NCBI RefSeq assembly: GCF_004340965.1
Contig: NZ_SLYA01000003.1
Span: 372,001 to 436,000, forward strand
DNA from: Sphingomonas sp. PP-CE-1A-559
GTDB taxonomy: Bacteria > Pseudomonadota > Alphaproteobacteria > Sphingomonadales > Sphingomonadaceae
Length of the DNA: 64,000 nucleotides
Reading direction: 5' to 3'
Positions 49,314 through 58,246 of the stretch are shown here, in pieces; position 1 is the first letter of the stretch, and each line of letters opens with the position of its first letter. A model generated the notes under the pieces. That model did not search any database. It saw only the letters and a program-made list of their open reading frames with translations, and was not told where the DNA came from. The position numbers and the translations under genes are program-made.

Positions 49314-51224
49314 ATGAAATCCACGACCCGTTTGTTTGCCGCCTGCGCCATCGCCGCGCTGGCTACCGCAACCACCCCCGCGACCGCACAGAATTACGAC
49401 GAACGCCCCGCCAAGATGGCGCCGCGCGACGTCGGCTACGACTATGTGCGAAAGGTCGTCGAGATTCCGATGCGCGACGGGGTCAAGCTGCACACCGTCA
49501 TCATCGTGCCGAAGGGCGCGAAGGACGCGGGCATCCTGATGACGCGCACGCCCTACGACGCCGACGGCCAGACGAAGGTCGATAGCGGCACCTATGCCGG
49601 CATCCTCGAACATGGCGACGGCGCGGGCGACGTGATCGCGGCGGCGGGCTATATCCGCGTGATCCAGGACGTCCGCGGCATGCACGGCTCGGAGGGCATC
49701 TACATGATGAACCCCGCGCGCGCTGACACGCCGCAGAACCCGACCAAGACCGACGACTCCACCGACACCTACGACACGATCGACTGGCTGGTGAAGCACG
49801 TCCCGGAGTCCAACGGCCGCGTCGGAATCAGCGGGATCAGCTATGACGGCTTCCTGCCGCTGATGGCGCTGATCAATCCGCATCCGGCGCTGAAGGTCTC
49901 GGTGCCGATGAACCCGATGGTCGATGGCTGGCGTGGCGACGACTGGTTCCACAACGGCGCCTTCCGCGAGGGCATGATGCCCTACGTCCTCGGCCAGGAG
50001 GCGACCAAGGACGCCGGCACGCCGTGGATCACCGACACCGCCGACGATTACGATTATTACCTCAAGGGCGGCTCGGCCGGCGCGATCGGCAAGGCGCAGG
50101 GCCTCGAACAGCTCGGCTTCTGGCGCAAGATCACGCAGCATCCCGCCTACGATTCGTTCTGGTCGAGCCAAGCGATGGACACCGTGCTCGCCGGCCAGCC
50201 GTTGAAGGTGCCGACGCTGATCGTCGGTGGGTTGTGGGATCAGGAGGACATCTACGGCGCGCCCGCGGTCTATCGCGCGCTGGAGCCCAAGGACACCGCC
50301 AATGACATGGTCTATCTGTCGATGGGTCCCTGGTATCACGGGCAGGAGGTGCGCGACGGCAGCGCGCTGGGGGCGATCAAATGGGATGCCGACACTGCCA
50401 AATGGTGGCGTTGGCACGTCCTTGCGCCTTTCCTCGCGCATTATTTGAAGAGCGACCAGCCTGCAATGGACGTCGCGCCGGTGACGATGTTCCAGTCGGG
50501 GCGCAACGAGTGGCAGCGGCTCGACAAATGGCCGACCGCGCAAACCGCGGGGACGCCGCTCTACCTCAAGCCCGGTGGCACGCTCGGGTTTCAGGCGGCC
50601 GGCGGCGCGGCGACGACCGCGGACTATATCTCCGATCCGGCCGCGCCGGTCAGCTACCGCGTGCGCCCGACGCTGCCGACCTATGCGGGCGGATCGACGT
50701 GGAAACAGTGGCTGGTCGACGACCAGCGCGCGGTCTCCGGCCGCCCCGACGTGCTGACCTTCACCACCGATGCGCTCACCACGCCAACCACGATCGCAGG
50801 CGTTCCGGAGGTGAACCTCACCGCCTCGACCAGCGGCACCGACAGCGACTGGGTGGTGAAGCTCATCGACGTGTATCCGGACGTCTATCCCGGCGACAAG
50901 GCGATGGCGGGCTATCAACTGTCGGTCGCGATGGACATCTTCCGCGGCCGCTATCGTGAGAGCTTGGCCGCGGCCAAGCCGATCGCGGCGAACGTGCCCT
51001 TGAAATACAAGTTCGCGCTGCCGACCACCAACCACGTCTTCCTGCCCGGGCACAAGATCATGGTGCAGGTCCAGTCGAGCTGGTTCCCGCTCTACGATCG
51101 CAATCCGCAGACCTTCGTTCCGAACATCTTCTTCGCGCAGCCGAAGGATTACGTGAAGGCGACGCAGAAGGTGACGGTCGCCGGACCCGACGAAAGTTAC
51201 ATCAGCCTTCCGCTAATACGTTGA
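49314..51224 (+). CDS. CocE/NonD (S15) family hydrolase, secreted
   Basis: A secreted alpha/beta hydrolase of 636 residues. The signal peptide MKSTTRLFAACAIAALATAT ends near TAQ (residue 26). The catalytic domain (about 45-380) shows the nucleophile motif in VGISGISYDGFLPLMA, an Asp in GGLWDQEDIYG and a His in GPWYHGQEV, the order expected for the Ser-Asp-His triad. The C-terminal jelly-roll (about 400-636) is typical of X-Pro dipeptidyl-peptidase/CocE proteins. Nearest known types are alpha-amino-acid ester hydrolases and glutaryl acylases; the natural substrate is unknown. An SD (GGAGGGAAGGAAG) precedes the ATG. A perfect hairpin follows the stop. Confidence 0.9.
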   Translation: MKSTTRLFAACAIAALATATTPATAQNYDERPAKMAPRDVGYDYVRKVVEIPMRDGVKLHTVIIVPKGAKDAGILMTRTPYDADGQTKVDSGTYAGILEHGDGAGDVIAAAGYIRVIQDVRGMHGSEGIYMMNPARADTPQNPTKTDDSTDTYDTIDWLVKHVPESNGRVGISGISYDGFLPLMALINPHPALKVSVPMNPMVDGWRGDDWFHNGAFREGMMPYVLGQEATKDAGTPWITDTADDYDYYLKGGSAGAIGKAQGLEQLGFWRKITQHPAYDSFWSSQAMDTVLAGQPLKVPTLIVGGLWDQEDIYGAPAVYRALEPKDTANDMVYLSMGPWYHGQEVRDGSALGAIKWDADTAKWWRWHVLAPFLAHYLKSDQPAMDVAPVTMFQSGRNEWQRLDKWPTAQTAGTPLYLKPGGTLGFQAAGGAATTADYISDPAAPVSYRVRPTLPTYAGGSTWKQWLVDDQRAVSGRPDVLTFTTDALTTPTTIAGVPEVNLTASTSGTDSDWVVKLIDVYPDVYPGDKAMAGYQLSVAMDIFRGRYRESLAAAKPIAANVPLKYKFALPTTNHVFLPGHKIMVQVQSSWFPLYDRNPQTFVPNIFFAQPKDYVKATQKVTVAGPDESYISLPLIR

Positions 51225-51235
51225 TTAGTCTTGTA

Positions 51236-51260
51236 TCATCCCGGATACGTTCCGGGATGA
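51236..51260. terminator. Hairpin after the CocE-type hydrolase gene
   Basis: TCATCCCGGA and TCCGGGATGA form a perfect ten-base stem around TACGT, 11 bp after the stop codon. There is no T-run, so it is a weak candidate terminator or a short REP-like unit. Confidence 0.5.
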
Positions 51261-51362
51261 TGTAAGGAAAACATCGCCCTGCATCCGTCGTAATGTGGCA
51301 GCGTAACTGGTTCTTAGGAGGCCGTGGATCATAGGTCTGCGGCACAACAGACCGGATCGCCG

Positions 51363-53873
51363 ATGAAACGCCTCCCCCTGATCGCGCCGAACCCGCCGCG
51401 GCTGAGCGAGCACCTCGATGCGCTGCGCCGTGTCGAGGCGTCGGGCGTGTTCAGCAACAACGGTCCCGAGGTTCGCGCGTTCGAGGCCGGCGTCACCGAT
51501 AAGCTCTTCGGCGGCCACGGCGCCAGCCTCGCCGTCGGCAATGCCACGCTCGGGCTGATGCTCGCGATTCGCCACGCATCGGGGATGCGGACCGGCGGGC
51601 TGAACCCGAAACAGGGCACGCTTGCGCTGATGCCCGCGCTCACCTTCGCCGCGACCGCACAGGCCGCGGCATGGGCGGGGCTGACGCCGCTGGTCTGCGA
51701 CATCGACGCAAACGACTGGGGAGCGTGCGCGCTGGAGGAAGAGCGGCTGCTCCAGCGCCACGGCGAGCGGATCGGCGTGGTCGTGCCCTATGCGACGTTC
51801 GGCAACGCGATCGACCTCGACCGCTACGTCCATTTCCAGCGGCGCTACGGCGTCGGCGTCGTGATCGACGCAGCCTCCTCGCTCGGCACGCTCGACGATT
51901 CGGGGCTCGGCTTCGGTGCACGCGCGCCGTTCGCGGTGGTCCATTCGATGCACGCGACCAAGACGTTCGCGGTGGGCGAGGGCGGTCTGATCCACAGCGG
52001 CGACGTCGACCTGATCGCGACGCTGCGGTCGATGGGCAATTTCGGGTTCGAGGGCAGCCGCAACGCCACGCTGCCCGGTATCAACGCCAAGCTGCCCGAG
52101 ATCACCGCGATCATGGCGCAGACCAAGCTGGCCGAGATCGACGGAATCGCCGACCACCGCGCCGTGCTGGAGGATGCCTACCGCGCCACGCTCCCCGGCT
52201 TCCAGTTCCAGGCGGTATCGGGCCGGCGTCGCTCGATGCAGTTCATGCCGGTGCTGCTTCCCGAGCACATCGCGCATCACCGCGACGCGATCGTCGAGGC
52301 GATCGAGGCGGACGGCGTCGGCTGCGGCCGCTATTTCAGCCCGCATCTCGGCGAACAGCCCTGGTTCCAGGCGACCGCGATGATCGAGCCGACCCCGGTC
52401 GCCGACAGGATCGCCGGGCGGATGCTGTCGCTCCCGATCACCGATGCGATGTCGGTCGCAGACGCGCGACGTGCCGCCGAAGCGCTCGCGAACGCGTGTG
52501 CGGCGATCGTCCGGCCGCTCGACCGGCGTGCATCGGTGCGCGGAGCGGGCGGCAAGATCGCCTCGGTCATCGTGATCGGCGGCGGCCCCGCGGGGACGGC
52601 GATGCTGACGTCGGCGACGAAACGCGGCCTGCTCCCCGATCTCGCCGCGTCCGGCCTGATGGTGATCGAGCGCGGCAATGCGATCGGCGGCGGGCGGCTC
52701 GGGCGCTATGCGATCACGTCGGATTCGACCGCGCAGACGTTCCTGACCGCGGTCCGAGGCAACGTGCATCCCGAACTCGCGCGGCTGGTCGACCATCCCG
52801 CCGGACGTGCGGTCGCAGCACATGAGGGCGCGCTCGGCGTGCCGTTGACCGAGGTCGGGCCACTGCTGCGCGCGACCGGTGACCGGCTGACCGATATCGT
52901 TCGCGCCCATGGTGGCGTCGTGCTGACCGGGCACGAGGCGCTGGGCGCAAAGCGCGTCGGCGAAGGCCTGTGGAGCGTACAGGTCCGCCGCCTCGCCGAT
53001 GGCCATGTCTTCGAGCAACTCGCGCGCAACATCGTCGTCGCGACCGGCGGTCACCAGCCGCTCGACCGGCTCGCCACGCAGCGGGTCGCGGGCGCCGGCC
53101 TGATGGAGTTGGCGAGCGGGCGCCTGCTCCAGTCCGACGACGTGCTGACGACCGGCGGGTTCGAGAAGGTCGCCGATATCCTGACCGGCAAGCGCGCGCC
53201 GAAGATCGCGGTGATCGGCGGTTCGACCAGCGCGTTGACCACGATCGCGCTGCTGCTCAAGAGCCAGCCGCCGCTGCCGTTGGGGGCAGGGGCCATCACG
53301 CTCCTGCACCGCAAGCCGCTCCGCCCCTTCTATCATTCGGTCGAGGCCGCGCACGCCGAAGGGTTCACCGATTTCGGTCCCGACGACATCTGTCCGGTGT
53401 CGGGGTTCGTCTACCGCCTCGCCGGTTTCCGCCTCGAAGCGCGTGACCTCGTGCTGCGGATGCTCGGTATCGACGGCCGTGTGCCCGATCCCCGCGTGGC
53501 GCTGCACCGGATCACGGGCGACGACGATGCAGTCGCACAGGCGGCAATCGCGGAAGCCGACCTCGTCATCGCGGCGCTGGGCTATCGACCGATCGCGATG
53601 CCGCTCGCCGATCGAGACGGCACGCAGATGCCGCTGGCCGCGCATGACGGAAAGCCGATGGTCGACCGCCACTGCCGGATCGTCGACGATCAGGGCGCAC
53701 CGATCCCGGGCCTGTACGGGCTCGGCCTTGCCGCCGGCTTCGTGCCTTGGGGTGCTCTCGGTGGCGAATCCAGTTTCTCCGGGCAGGCCAATGGCTTATG
53801 GCTCTGGCAGAACGACGTGGGGTTGATGATAATCGATCAGGTGATGGCATCGAAGGCACTGGCAGCAGCGTGA
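51363..53873 (+). CDS. DegT-type PLP aminotransferase fused to an FAD/NAD(P)-binding oxidoreductase
   Basis: A two-part protein of 836 residues. Residues 1-395 are a DegT/DnrJ/EryC1 sugar aminotransferase: FSNNGPEVRAFEAGV, LMPALTFAATAQAAAWAGLT, VVIDAASSLGTL (Asp for the PLP ring nitrogen), and HSMHATKTFAVGEGG with PLP-lysine Lys200. Residues from about 400 form a flavoprotein: IVIGGGPAGTAML near 404 (FAD), RNIVVATGGH, a second dinucleotide motif IAVIGGSTSALTT near 617 and ADLVIAALGYRP. Each half is complete. A GTG at 51324, only two bases after AGGAGG, would add 13 residues. The GT2 gene is coupled by a GTGA overlap, pointing to synthesis and transfer of an unusual amino sugar; this is an inference. 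Confidence 0.85.
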   Translation: MKRLPLIAPNPPRLSEHLDALRRVEASGVFSNNGPEVRAFEAGVTDKLFGGHGASLAVGNATLGLMLAIRHASGMRTGGLNPKQGTLALMPALTFAATAQAAAWAGLTPLVCDIDANDWGACALEEERLLQRHGERIGVVVPYATFGNAIDLDRYVHFQRRYGVGVVIDAASSLGTLDDSGLGFGARAPFAVVHSMHATKTFAVGEGGLIHSGDVDLIATLRSMGNFGFEGSRNATLPGINAKLPEITAIMAQTKLAEIDGIADHRAVLEDAYRATLPGFQFQAVSGRRRSMQFMPVLLPEHIAHHRDAIVEAIEADGVGCGRYFSPHLGEQPWFQATAMIEPTPVADRIAGRMLSLPITDAMSVADARRAAEALANACAAIVRPLDRRASVRGAGGKIASVIVIGGGPAGTAMLTSATKRGLLPDLAASGLMVIERGNAIGGGRLGRYAITSDSTAQTFLTAVRGNVHPELARLVDHPAGRAVAAHEGALGVPLTEVGPLLRATGDRLTDIVRAHGGVVLTGHEALGAKRVGEGLWSVQVRRLADGHVFEQLARNIVVATGGHQPLDRLATQRVAGAGLMELASGRLLQSDDVLTTGGFEKVADILTGKRAPKIAVIGGSTSALTTIALLLKSQPPLPLGAGAITLLHRKPLRPFYHSVEAAHAEGFTDFGPDDICPVSGFVYRLAGFRLEARDLVLRMLGIDGRVPDPRVALHRITGDDDAVAQAAIAEADLVIAALGYRPIAMPLADRDGTQMPLAAHDGKPMVDRHCRIVDDQGAPIPGLYGLGLAAGFVPWGALGGESSFSGQANGLWLWQNDVGLMIIDQVMASKALAAA

Positions 53874-54991
53874 CGTCGGACGACCGAATGGCTGATCCCG
53901 TCGTGAGCCCCGCCGTTAGCCCCGTCGTCAGCGTGGTCATGGCGGCGTATAACGGCGCCGGGTTGATCGAGGAAACGCTCGCCAGCCTGCAAGCGCAGAC
54001 CTTCACCGATTTCGAGGTGATCGTCGTCGACGATTGCTCGACCGACGACACCCGCGAGGTGGTGCGCGCCTGGCCAGATCCCCGCGTGCGACTGGTCCAG
54101 ATGGCGAAGAACGGCGGCCCGGTACTCGCGCGCAACCGCGGGTTTGCCGAGGCGCGCGGCCGCTACATCGCCGCGCTCGACCATGACGACATCTGCCGCC
54201 CCGATCGCTTCGCCCGTCAGGTCGCGTATCTTGACGCGCATCCAAACACCGTCTTGCTAGGCACCGCCGCCGAACTCCTGACCGCCGGCGTGGTCGGCCC
54301 GTCCAGCTACGCGCCGACCACCACGCCCGCGCTGGTCGCATGGCTCACCTGCATCGAGAACCCCCTGGTCTGGTCGTCGACGATGATGCGGACGGAGGTG
54401 GCGCGACAGCTCGACCCGGTGACCCGGCCGGAGCTCCTGTATGCCGAGGATTTCGACCTGTATCAGCGGATCCAGCATTTCGGCGCGATCGCACGGCTGG
54501 ACGAGGCGCTGGTGCTGTACCGCGTCCACCCCGGCGGCGTCTCGAAGCGGTTCGTCGATACGATGGAAGCCGCCTCGGTCCGCGTCCTGACCGAACGCTA
54601 TGCCCGGCTGTTCGACGATCGCGCGGAGCGGATCGCGCGCCTGATCATGCTGCACAACATGGCCAAGCGCCCGGTGCCCGATCGCGCCGCGCTGGCCACG
54701 CTGGGCAGTGCGCTGAGCGTGATTCAGGCCGACTTCCTCGCGACGCACGACTGCTCGGCACACGATATCCGCCTGATCCGCTGGGAGACCGCGCGGCGCT
54801 GGGGCGATATCGGCCGGGCAGGGCTGCGTGCCGGGACGGTCAGCCTGCAAGACGTGCTGGCGGTGCGACCCGATCATCTCGGGCTCGGCTATGCTGGCGT
54901 CGAAGCGCTATTGTGGTCGGGGCTCATCGGCGGCGTCAGACGCGCCCGCCGGAGGATGCAGCAGAGCCGCATGGCCCAGACCGCGGAGTAG
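53870..54991 (+). CDS. Family 2 glycosyltransferase
   Basis: A GT-A fold glycosyltransferase of 373 residues. The catalytic domain is about residues 15-240: VSVVMAAYNGAGLIEETLAS, IVVDDCSTDDTREVV, and LDHDDICRPDRF, whose D-H-D-D holds the metal-binding acidic residues. A helical C-terminal region of about 130 residues follows, with no membrane helix. The start is taken as GTG 53870, which overlaps the stop of the aminotransferase-flavoprotein gene; ATG 53888 is an alternative. Donor and acceptor are unknown, but the coupling suggests it uses the sugar made by the fusion protein. Confidence 0.88.
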   Translation: MTSDDRMADPVVSPAVSPVVSVVMAAYNGAGLIEETLASLQAQTFTDFEVIVVDDCSTDDTREVVRAWPDPRVRLVQMAKNGGPVLARNRGFAEARGRYIAALDHDDICRPDRFARQVAYLDAHPNTVLLGTAAELLTAGVVGPSSYAPTTTPALVAWLTCIENPLVWSSTMMRTEVARQLDPVTRPELLYAEDFDLYQRIQHFGAIARLDEALVLYRVHPGGVSKRFVDTMEAASVRVLTERYARLFDDRAERIARLIMLHNMAKRPVPDRAALATLGSALSVIQADFLATHDCSAHDIRLIRWETARRWGDIGRAGLRAGTVSLQDVLAVRPDHLGLGYAGVEALLWSGLIGGVRRARRRMQQSRMAQTAE

Positions 54992-55010
54992 CGCGGTCCG
55001 GGCCGGTATT

Positions 55011-55715
55011 TCAGACCTTGGCGGCGTAGATCATCCGACCGGCACCAAGCCGTGCGAACACCTGGTCGAGATCGCGCTCGCCAACCGCGAAGCAGCCCTG
55101 GCTGCGACCGAGCATGCCATGGCTCTCGATCATGTCCTTGTTCGCGTACCACGCCGAATGCACGACGATCGCACGATCGAGCGCGTTGTCATTGGTCGGA
55201 TCGAGCCCGATCAGGCGCTGCGAGCGGCCATGCTTGCCGACGTAATAATCGTCGGTGACAAACGCGCCCTCGGACGAAGCGTTCGAGCCGAAGCGGTTCG
55301 AGAAGCGCTCCAGATACCCGGTGTGCGCCGGATCCGACCCGCTGCCATGCGCGACCAGCAGCGACGTGCTGCGTCCGCTGGCGAGATCGATGAAGTGGAA
55401 GCGCGGCTTGCCCGACGGTGCCGCGAAATCGGCGATCGCGATCCGATCGTGATGCTGGATGCGGCTGCCGTGGCGGCTGAGCGACGCCATTGCCTGACGC
55501 AGCAGGTCGGGACGAACCACCTTCGGCGAGGTCAGCGCGACCGTCGTGCGCGGCAGCGGTGGCTGCGTCATCGGCTTCAAATCACGTGCGGTCAGCGGAC
55601 GTCCGAGACGCGTCGTCGCCGACACTGCCCCCGGCACCACCAAAGCCCCCGCCAATACCAAACCATTCTTCAGAAGCGCGCGTCGTTCGCGCACAAGACC
55701 TTGCTCGTCGTGCAT
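55011..55715 (-). CDS. Murein L,D-transpeptidase catalytic-domain protein (YkuD_2 type)
   Basis: A 234-residue exported protein. A basic N-terminus (RERRALLKNG) with a hydrophobic LVLAGALVVPGAVSA gives a signal sequence; an RR pair makes Tat export possible. The catalytic domain covers about residues 95-225: ARFHFIDL-like FHFIDLASGRSTSLLVAHG, SNRFGSNASSEGAFVTDDYY, and SHGMLGRSQGCFAVGERDLD, in which the His and the Cys of SQGC are the expected active-site pair. The family is usually called murein L,D-transpeptidase catalytic domain. The ATG at 55715 is the natural start; the longer frame to 56327 is antisense to the next gene. It is divergent from a second L,D-transpeptidase of another family. 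Confidence 0.85.
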   Translation of the reverse strand: MHDEQGLVRERRALLKNGLVLAGALVVPGAVSATTRLGRPLTARDLKPMTQPPLPRTTVALTSPKVVRPDLLRQAMASLSRHGSRIQHHDRIAIADFAAPSGKPRFHFIDLASGRSTSLLVAHGSGSDPAHTGYLERFSNRFGSNASSEGAFVTDDYYVGKHGRSQRLIGLDPTNDNALDRAIVVHSAWYANKDMIESHGMLGRSQGCFAVGERDLDQVFARLGAGRMIYAAKV

Positions 55716-55779
55716 CGATTTTCCCGAAATTGCCCCGTTTCTTGGAGACCCGTATAGCCGATTTTTCGTGAATATTCTG

Positions 55780-55798
55780 CAACCATTTCCACTGGTTG
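55780..55798. promoter_or_regulatory. Inverted repeat between divergent L,D-transpeptidase genes
   Basis: CAACCA-N7-TGGTTG is a perfect 6+6 inverted repeat in the 204-bp gap between the two L,D-transpeptidase genes, 65 bp from one start and 122 bp from the other. It may be an operator or part of a shared promoter. Confidence 0.4.
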
Positions 55799-55919
55799 TG
55801 GGTCCGTTCCCTCGAACTACCCCGGCTTGGGGTCGGTTCGTCGACTCGATCCGCCGACGGCACGTTTTCGAGAATCGCGCGTTGGGCGGAAATATCGGGA
55901 TTCGAGGACGGACGCGACG

Positions 55920-56534
55920 ATGGGCAAGATGGCGAACGGGACGGCGCGGTCTTTCATGGCAATGGGGCTGACCTTTGCGATCCTCGCGGGCGCAAACCCC
56001 GCGCAGGCCGCATCGGCCGCTGCCATCGCCGCGATGCCGATCGAGCAGGCCGCGACCGCACTCTCGCCCAATCAGTTCGTCTGGAAGGACAATGGCTCCA
56101 GCGAACCCGTCAGCGTCGTCGTCAGCCTGATGGAGCAGCGCGCGTTCGTCTATCGCGGGTCGGTAATGATCGCGGCGACGACGATCTCCAGCGGCAAGGA
56201 TGGCAAGGATACGCCGGTCGGCACCTATCCGATCCTGCAGAAGAACGCGGTCCACAAGTCGAGCTTGTACGATGATGCATCGATGCCGTTCATGCAGCGG
56301 CTGACCTGGGATGGCATCGCCATCCACGCAGGCCGCAACCCGGGTTTCCCCGCCTCACACGGCTGCATCCGCGTGCCGCTCGGTTTCGCCAAGCAGTTGT
56401 TCGGCGTGACGACGCTGGGGACGACCGTGACGGTGACCGATGATTTCGAGGATGGCGTGATGCCGGAGGCGCCGGTCGCGGATCAGGAAACGGCGGTGGC
56501 GAACCTGCGCCAGTCGATTTCGCTGGAGCAGTGA
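55920..56534 (+). CDS. L,D-transpeptidase (YkuD family)
   Basis: A 204-residue exported enzyme with a signal peptide (about 1-30, ending AQA). The YkuD domain covers about residues 60-180: VSVVVSLMEQRAFVYRGSVM, SSGKDGKDTPVGTYPIL, and the catalytic HAGRNPGFPASHGCIRVPLG, where the HGC motif contributes the nucleophilic Cys. Known YkuD enzymes form 3-3 cross-links in peptidoglycan or attach outer-membrane proteins to it. SD GAGGACGG lies ten bases before the ATG. A different start three codons later is possible. Confidence 0.92.
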   Translation: MGKMANGTARSFMAMGLTFAILAGANPAQAASAAAIAAMPIEQAATALSPNQFVWKDNGSSEPVSVVVSLMEQRAFVYRGSVMIAATTISSGKDGKDTPVGTYPILQKNAVHKSSLYDDASMPFMQRLTWDGIAIHAGRNPGFPASHGCIRVPLGFAKQLFGVTTLGTTVTVTDDFEDGVMPEAPVADQETAVANLRQSISLEQ

Positions 56535-56573
56535 TTTTGCCAGGCGGCCATCTCGGTTGATCTGCTACCCGAC

Positions 56574-56669
56574 CGTCATCCCCGCGGAGGCGGGGACCCA
56601 TAACCTCAAACGATCGCGATCATGCCGCAAGGTTTGCCAGTATGGGTTCCCGCCTACGCGGGAATGACG
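56574..56669. repeat. Palindromic element, type E variant (copy 5)
   Basis: CGTCATCCCCGCGGAGGCGG on the left pairs with CCCGCCTACGCGGGAATGACG on the right, with ACCCATA/TATGGGT inside and an AT-richer middle. It lies between the convergent L,D-transpeptidase and HAD hydrolase genes. Confidence 0.75.
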
Positions 56670-56717
56670 ATTAAATGTTTGATGGGAATAAACGCCGAAC
56701 AGGTCTGAGGGTAACGG

Positions 56718-57395
56718 CTAAGCCGCGACTGGGAGCCCAAGCTCAACCAACCGCGCGCGAAAATCCGCCGCATCGGTAAACAGCACCGATTCGATCCCCA
56801 ACGCCTGCGCGCCTGCCACGTTCGCCGCATTATCGTCGACGAACACAGCATCCTCCGCCGCCAACCCGAATCGCTCCAGCGCCAGCCGATAGATCGCCGC
56901 ATCCGGCTTCACCATCTTCTCCTCGCCCGACACGACCACGTCGCGGAACCGGTCAAACAGCTGTGCTTCACGCGCGCGGAAGGGTGGCCAGAACTCGTGG
57001 CTGAAGTTCGTGATCGCGAACAGCGGTACGCCGGCCGCGTCCAGCTCCTCGACGATCTCCTGCATCCCGGCGATTTGCGCACCGATGCTCTCGTTGAATC
57101 GCGGCCCCCAGGCGGCGATCAGGTCGGCATGCTGCGGATACAGCGCGGCCCGCTCCGCCGAGGTGTCGGCGAAGTCGCGGCCAGCGTCATGCTGGAAGTG
57201 CCAATCGATCGTCACGACGTCGCGCAGGAACGCGTCGAGCGCCCGATCGTCGTCGATCAGGCGCTCGTACAGGATCCGGGGATCCCAGTCGTAAAGGACA
57301 CGACCGACGTCAAAGATGACGGCCGTTATCAGGGCTTTAGCCCTGGCGTGCCTTGAAGCGACGGTTGGTCTTGTTGATAACGTAGGTACGGCCAC
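56718..57395 (-). CDS. HAD family hydrolase
   Basis: A haloacid-dehalogenase-type phosphatase. Motif I is [14 protein letters not shown] (the nucleophile Asp, with Gly-Arg where many HADs have Gly-Thr), motif II is [11 protein letters not shown], motif III Lys is in [13 protein letters not shown], and motif IV is [15 protein letters not shown]. The substrate is unknown. The domain begins immediately after the rpmJ stop codon, with no ATG, GTG or TTG between. The only canonical in-frame start is GTG 57395, which lies inside rpmJ and would overlap it by 59 bases; initiation at CTG 57332 is another possibility. The domain itself is certain, the N-terminus is not. Confidence 0.82.
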   Translation of the reverse strand: MAVPTLSTRPTVASRHARAKALITAVIFDVGRVLYDWDPRILYERLIDDDRALDAFLRDVVTIDWHFQHDAGRDFADTSAERAALYPQHADLIAAWGPRFNESIGAQIAGMQEIVEELDAAGVPLFAITNFSHEFWPPFRAREAQLFDRFRDVVVSGEEKMVKPDAAIYRLALERFGLAAEDAVFVDDNAANVAGAQALGIESVLFTDAADFRARLVELGLPVAA

Positions 57396-57462
57396 GACGA
57401 CGGATCACGCGGTTATCGCGGTGACGATCCTTGAGCGACTTCAGGGAATTGCGGATCTTCAT
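57337..57462 (-). CDS. rpmJ: Ribosomal protein bL36, cysteine-free form
   Basis: A 41-residue ribosomal protein of the large subunit: [20 protein letters not shown] with [19 protein letters not shown]. It is highly basic and lacks the zinc-binding cysteines of the short bL36 form, matching the longer C-minus form (YkgO type in Escherichia coli). In alphaproteobacteria this form is, to my knowledge, the usual one. The HAD hydrolase gene follows directly. Confidence 0.95.
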   Translation of the reverse strand: MKIRNSLKSLKDRHRDNRVIRRRGRTYVINKTNRRFKARQG

Positions 57463-57619
57463 GATCGATTCGCTTCTTTTCAAATCTAGGTGTGCGGAAA
57501 GACGGGATCGCCTAATGGCGGGGTGTGTCCAAGTCAAGCAACGGACACGCTCCTACCATCCGGGAACCCACTCGGCTGGTCGGAGCGTTACTATAGCGCA
57601 ACATTCTAAGGAAGTCCCG

Positions 57620-58246
57620 ATGGCGGTTCGTTCGATCCTGGTCCTGGCGCTGGCAAGCGCATCTCTCACCGCGTGCGCGACCGGCCCGTCGCTGCCGCCG
57701 ACCGAGGTGCTGCGCTATCATCTCGGCGAGCCGATCGACCGTGGCACCATCGCCGTCCAGCCGTTGACCGCCGGCGGCCCGGCCAGCATCGAGTTCAAGA
57801 CCTATGCCGCCGCCGTACAGGGCCAGTTGCTCCAGGCCGGCTACAGCGTCCCCGCACCCGGCGCCAAGCCATTGCTGGTTGCCACCGTAGGCTTCACCCG
57901 CACCACGCAGGCAGGGCCGCCCAAGCAGTCGCCGATCAGCATCGGCATCGGTGGCGGCGGCTTCAGCGGTGGCGGTGGTCGTCGTGGTGGCGGTGGTGGC
58001 GTCGGGCTCGGCGGCGGGGTCGGCTTCCCGATCGGCGGCGGCGGCAGCACCGCGATCCTCGTCTCCGAGCTGTCGGTGACGATCAAGCGCACCGCCGACC
58101 AGTCGCCCGTCTGGGAAGGCCGCGCGCAGTCGTTCGCCGACGCCCGCAAGGAGGATGCGCGGACCGATATCCAGGCCGACAAGCTCGCGCGCGCATTGTT
58201 CATGGGGTTCCCCGGCGAGTCCGGTCGCACTATCCAGGTGAAATGA
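57620..58246 (+). CDS. DUF4136-like lipoprotein
   Basis: A 208-residue lipoprotein: the signal peptide MAVRSILVLALASASLTAC ends with the lipobox LTAC, so Cys19 is lipidated. The mature part resembles DUF4136: YHLGEPIDRGTIAVQPLTAG, FKTYAAAVQGQLLQAGY, LLVATVGFTRTTQ, then a Gly-rich stretch of about 50 residues and SELSVTIKRTADQSPVWEGR. The function is unknown. The start at 57620 follows AAGGAAG. The stop overlaps the ATG of the carboxypeptidase gene (58243-58246), so the two are cotranscribed. Confidence 0.82.
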   Translation: MAVRSILVLALASASLTACATGPSLPPTEVLRYHLGEPIDRGTIAVQPLTAGGPASIEFKTYAAAVQGQLLQAGYSVPAPGAKPLLVATVGFTRTTQAGPPKQSPISIGIGGGGFSGGGGRRGGGGGVGLGGGVGFPIGGGGSTAILVSELSVTIKRTADQSPVWEGRAQSFADARKEDARTDIQADKLARALFMGFPGESGRTIQVK

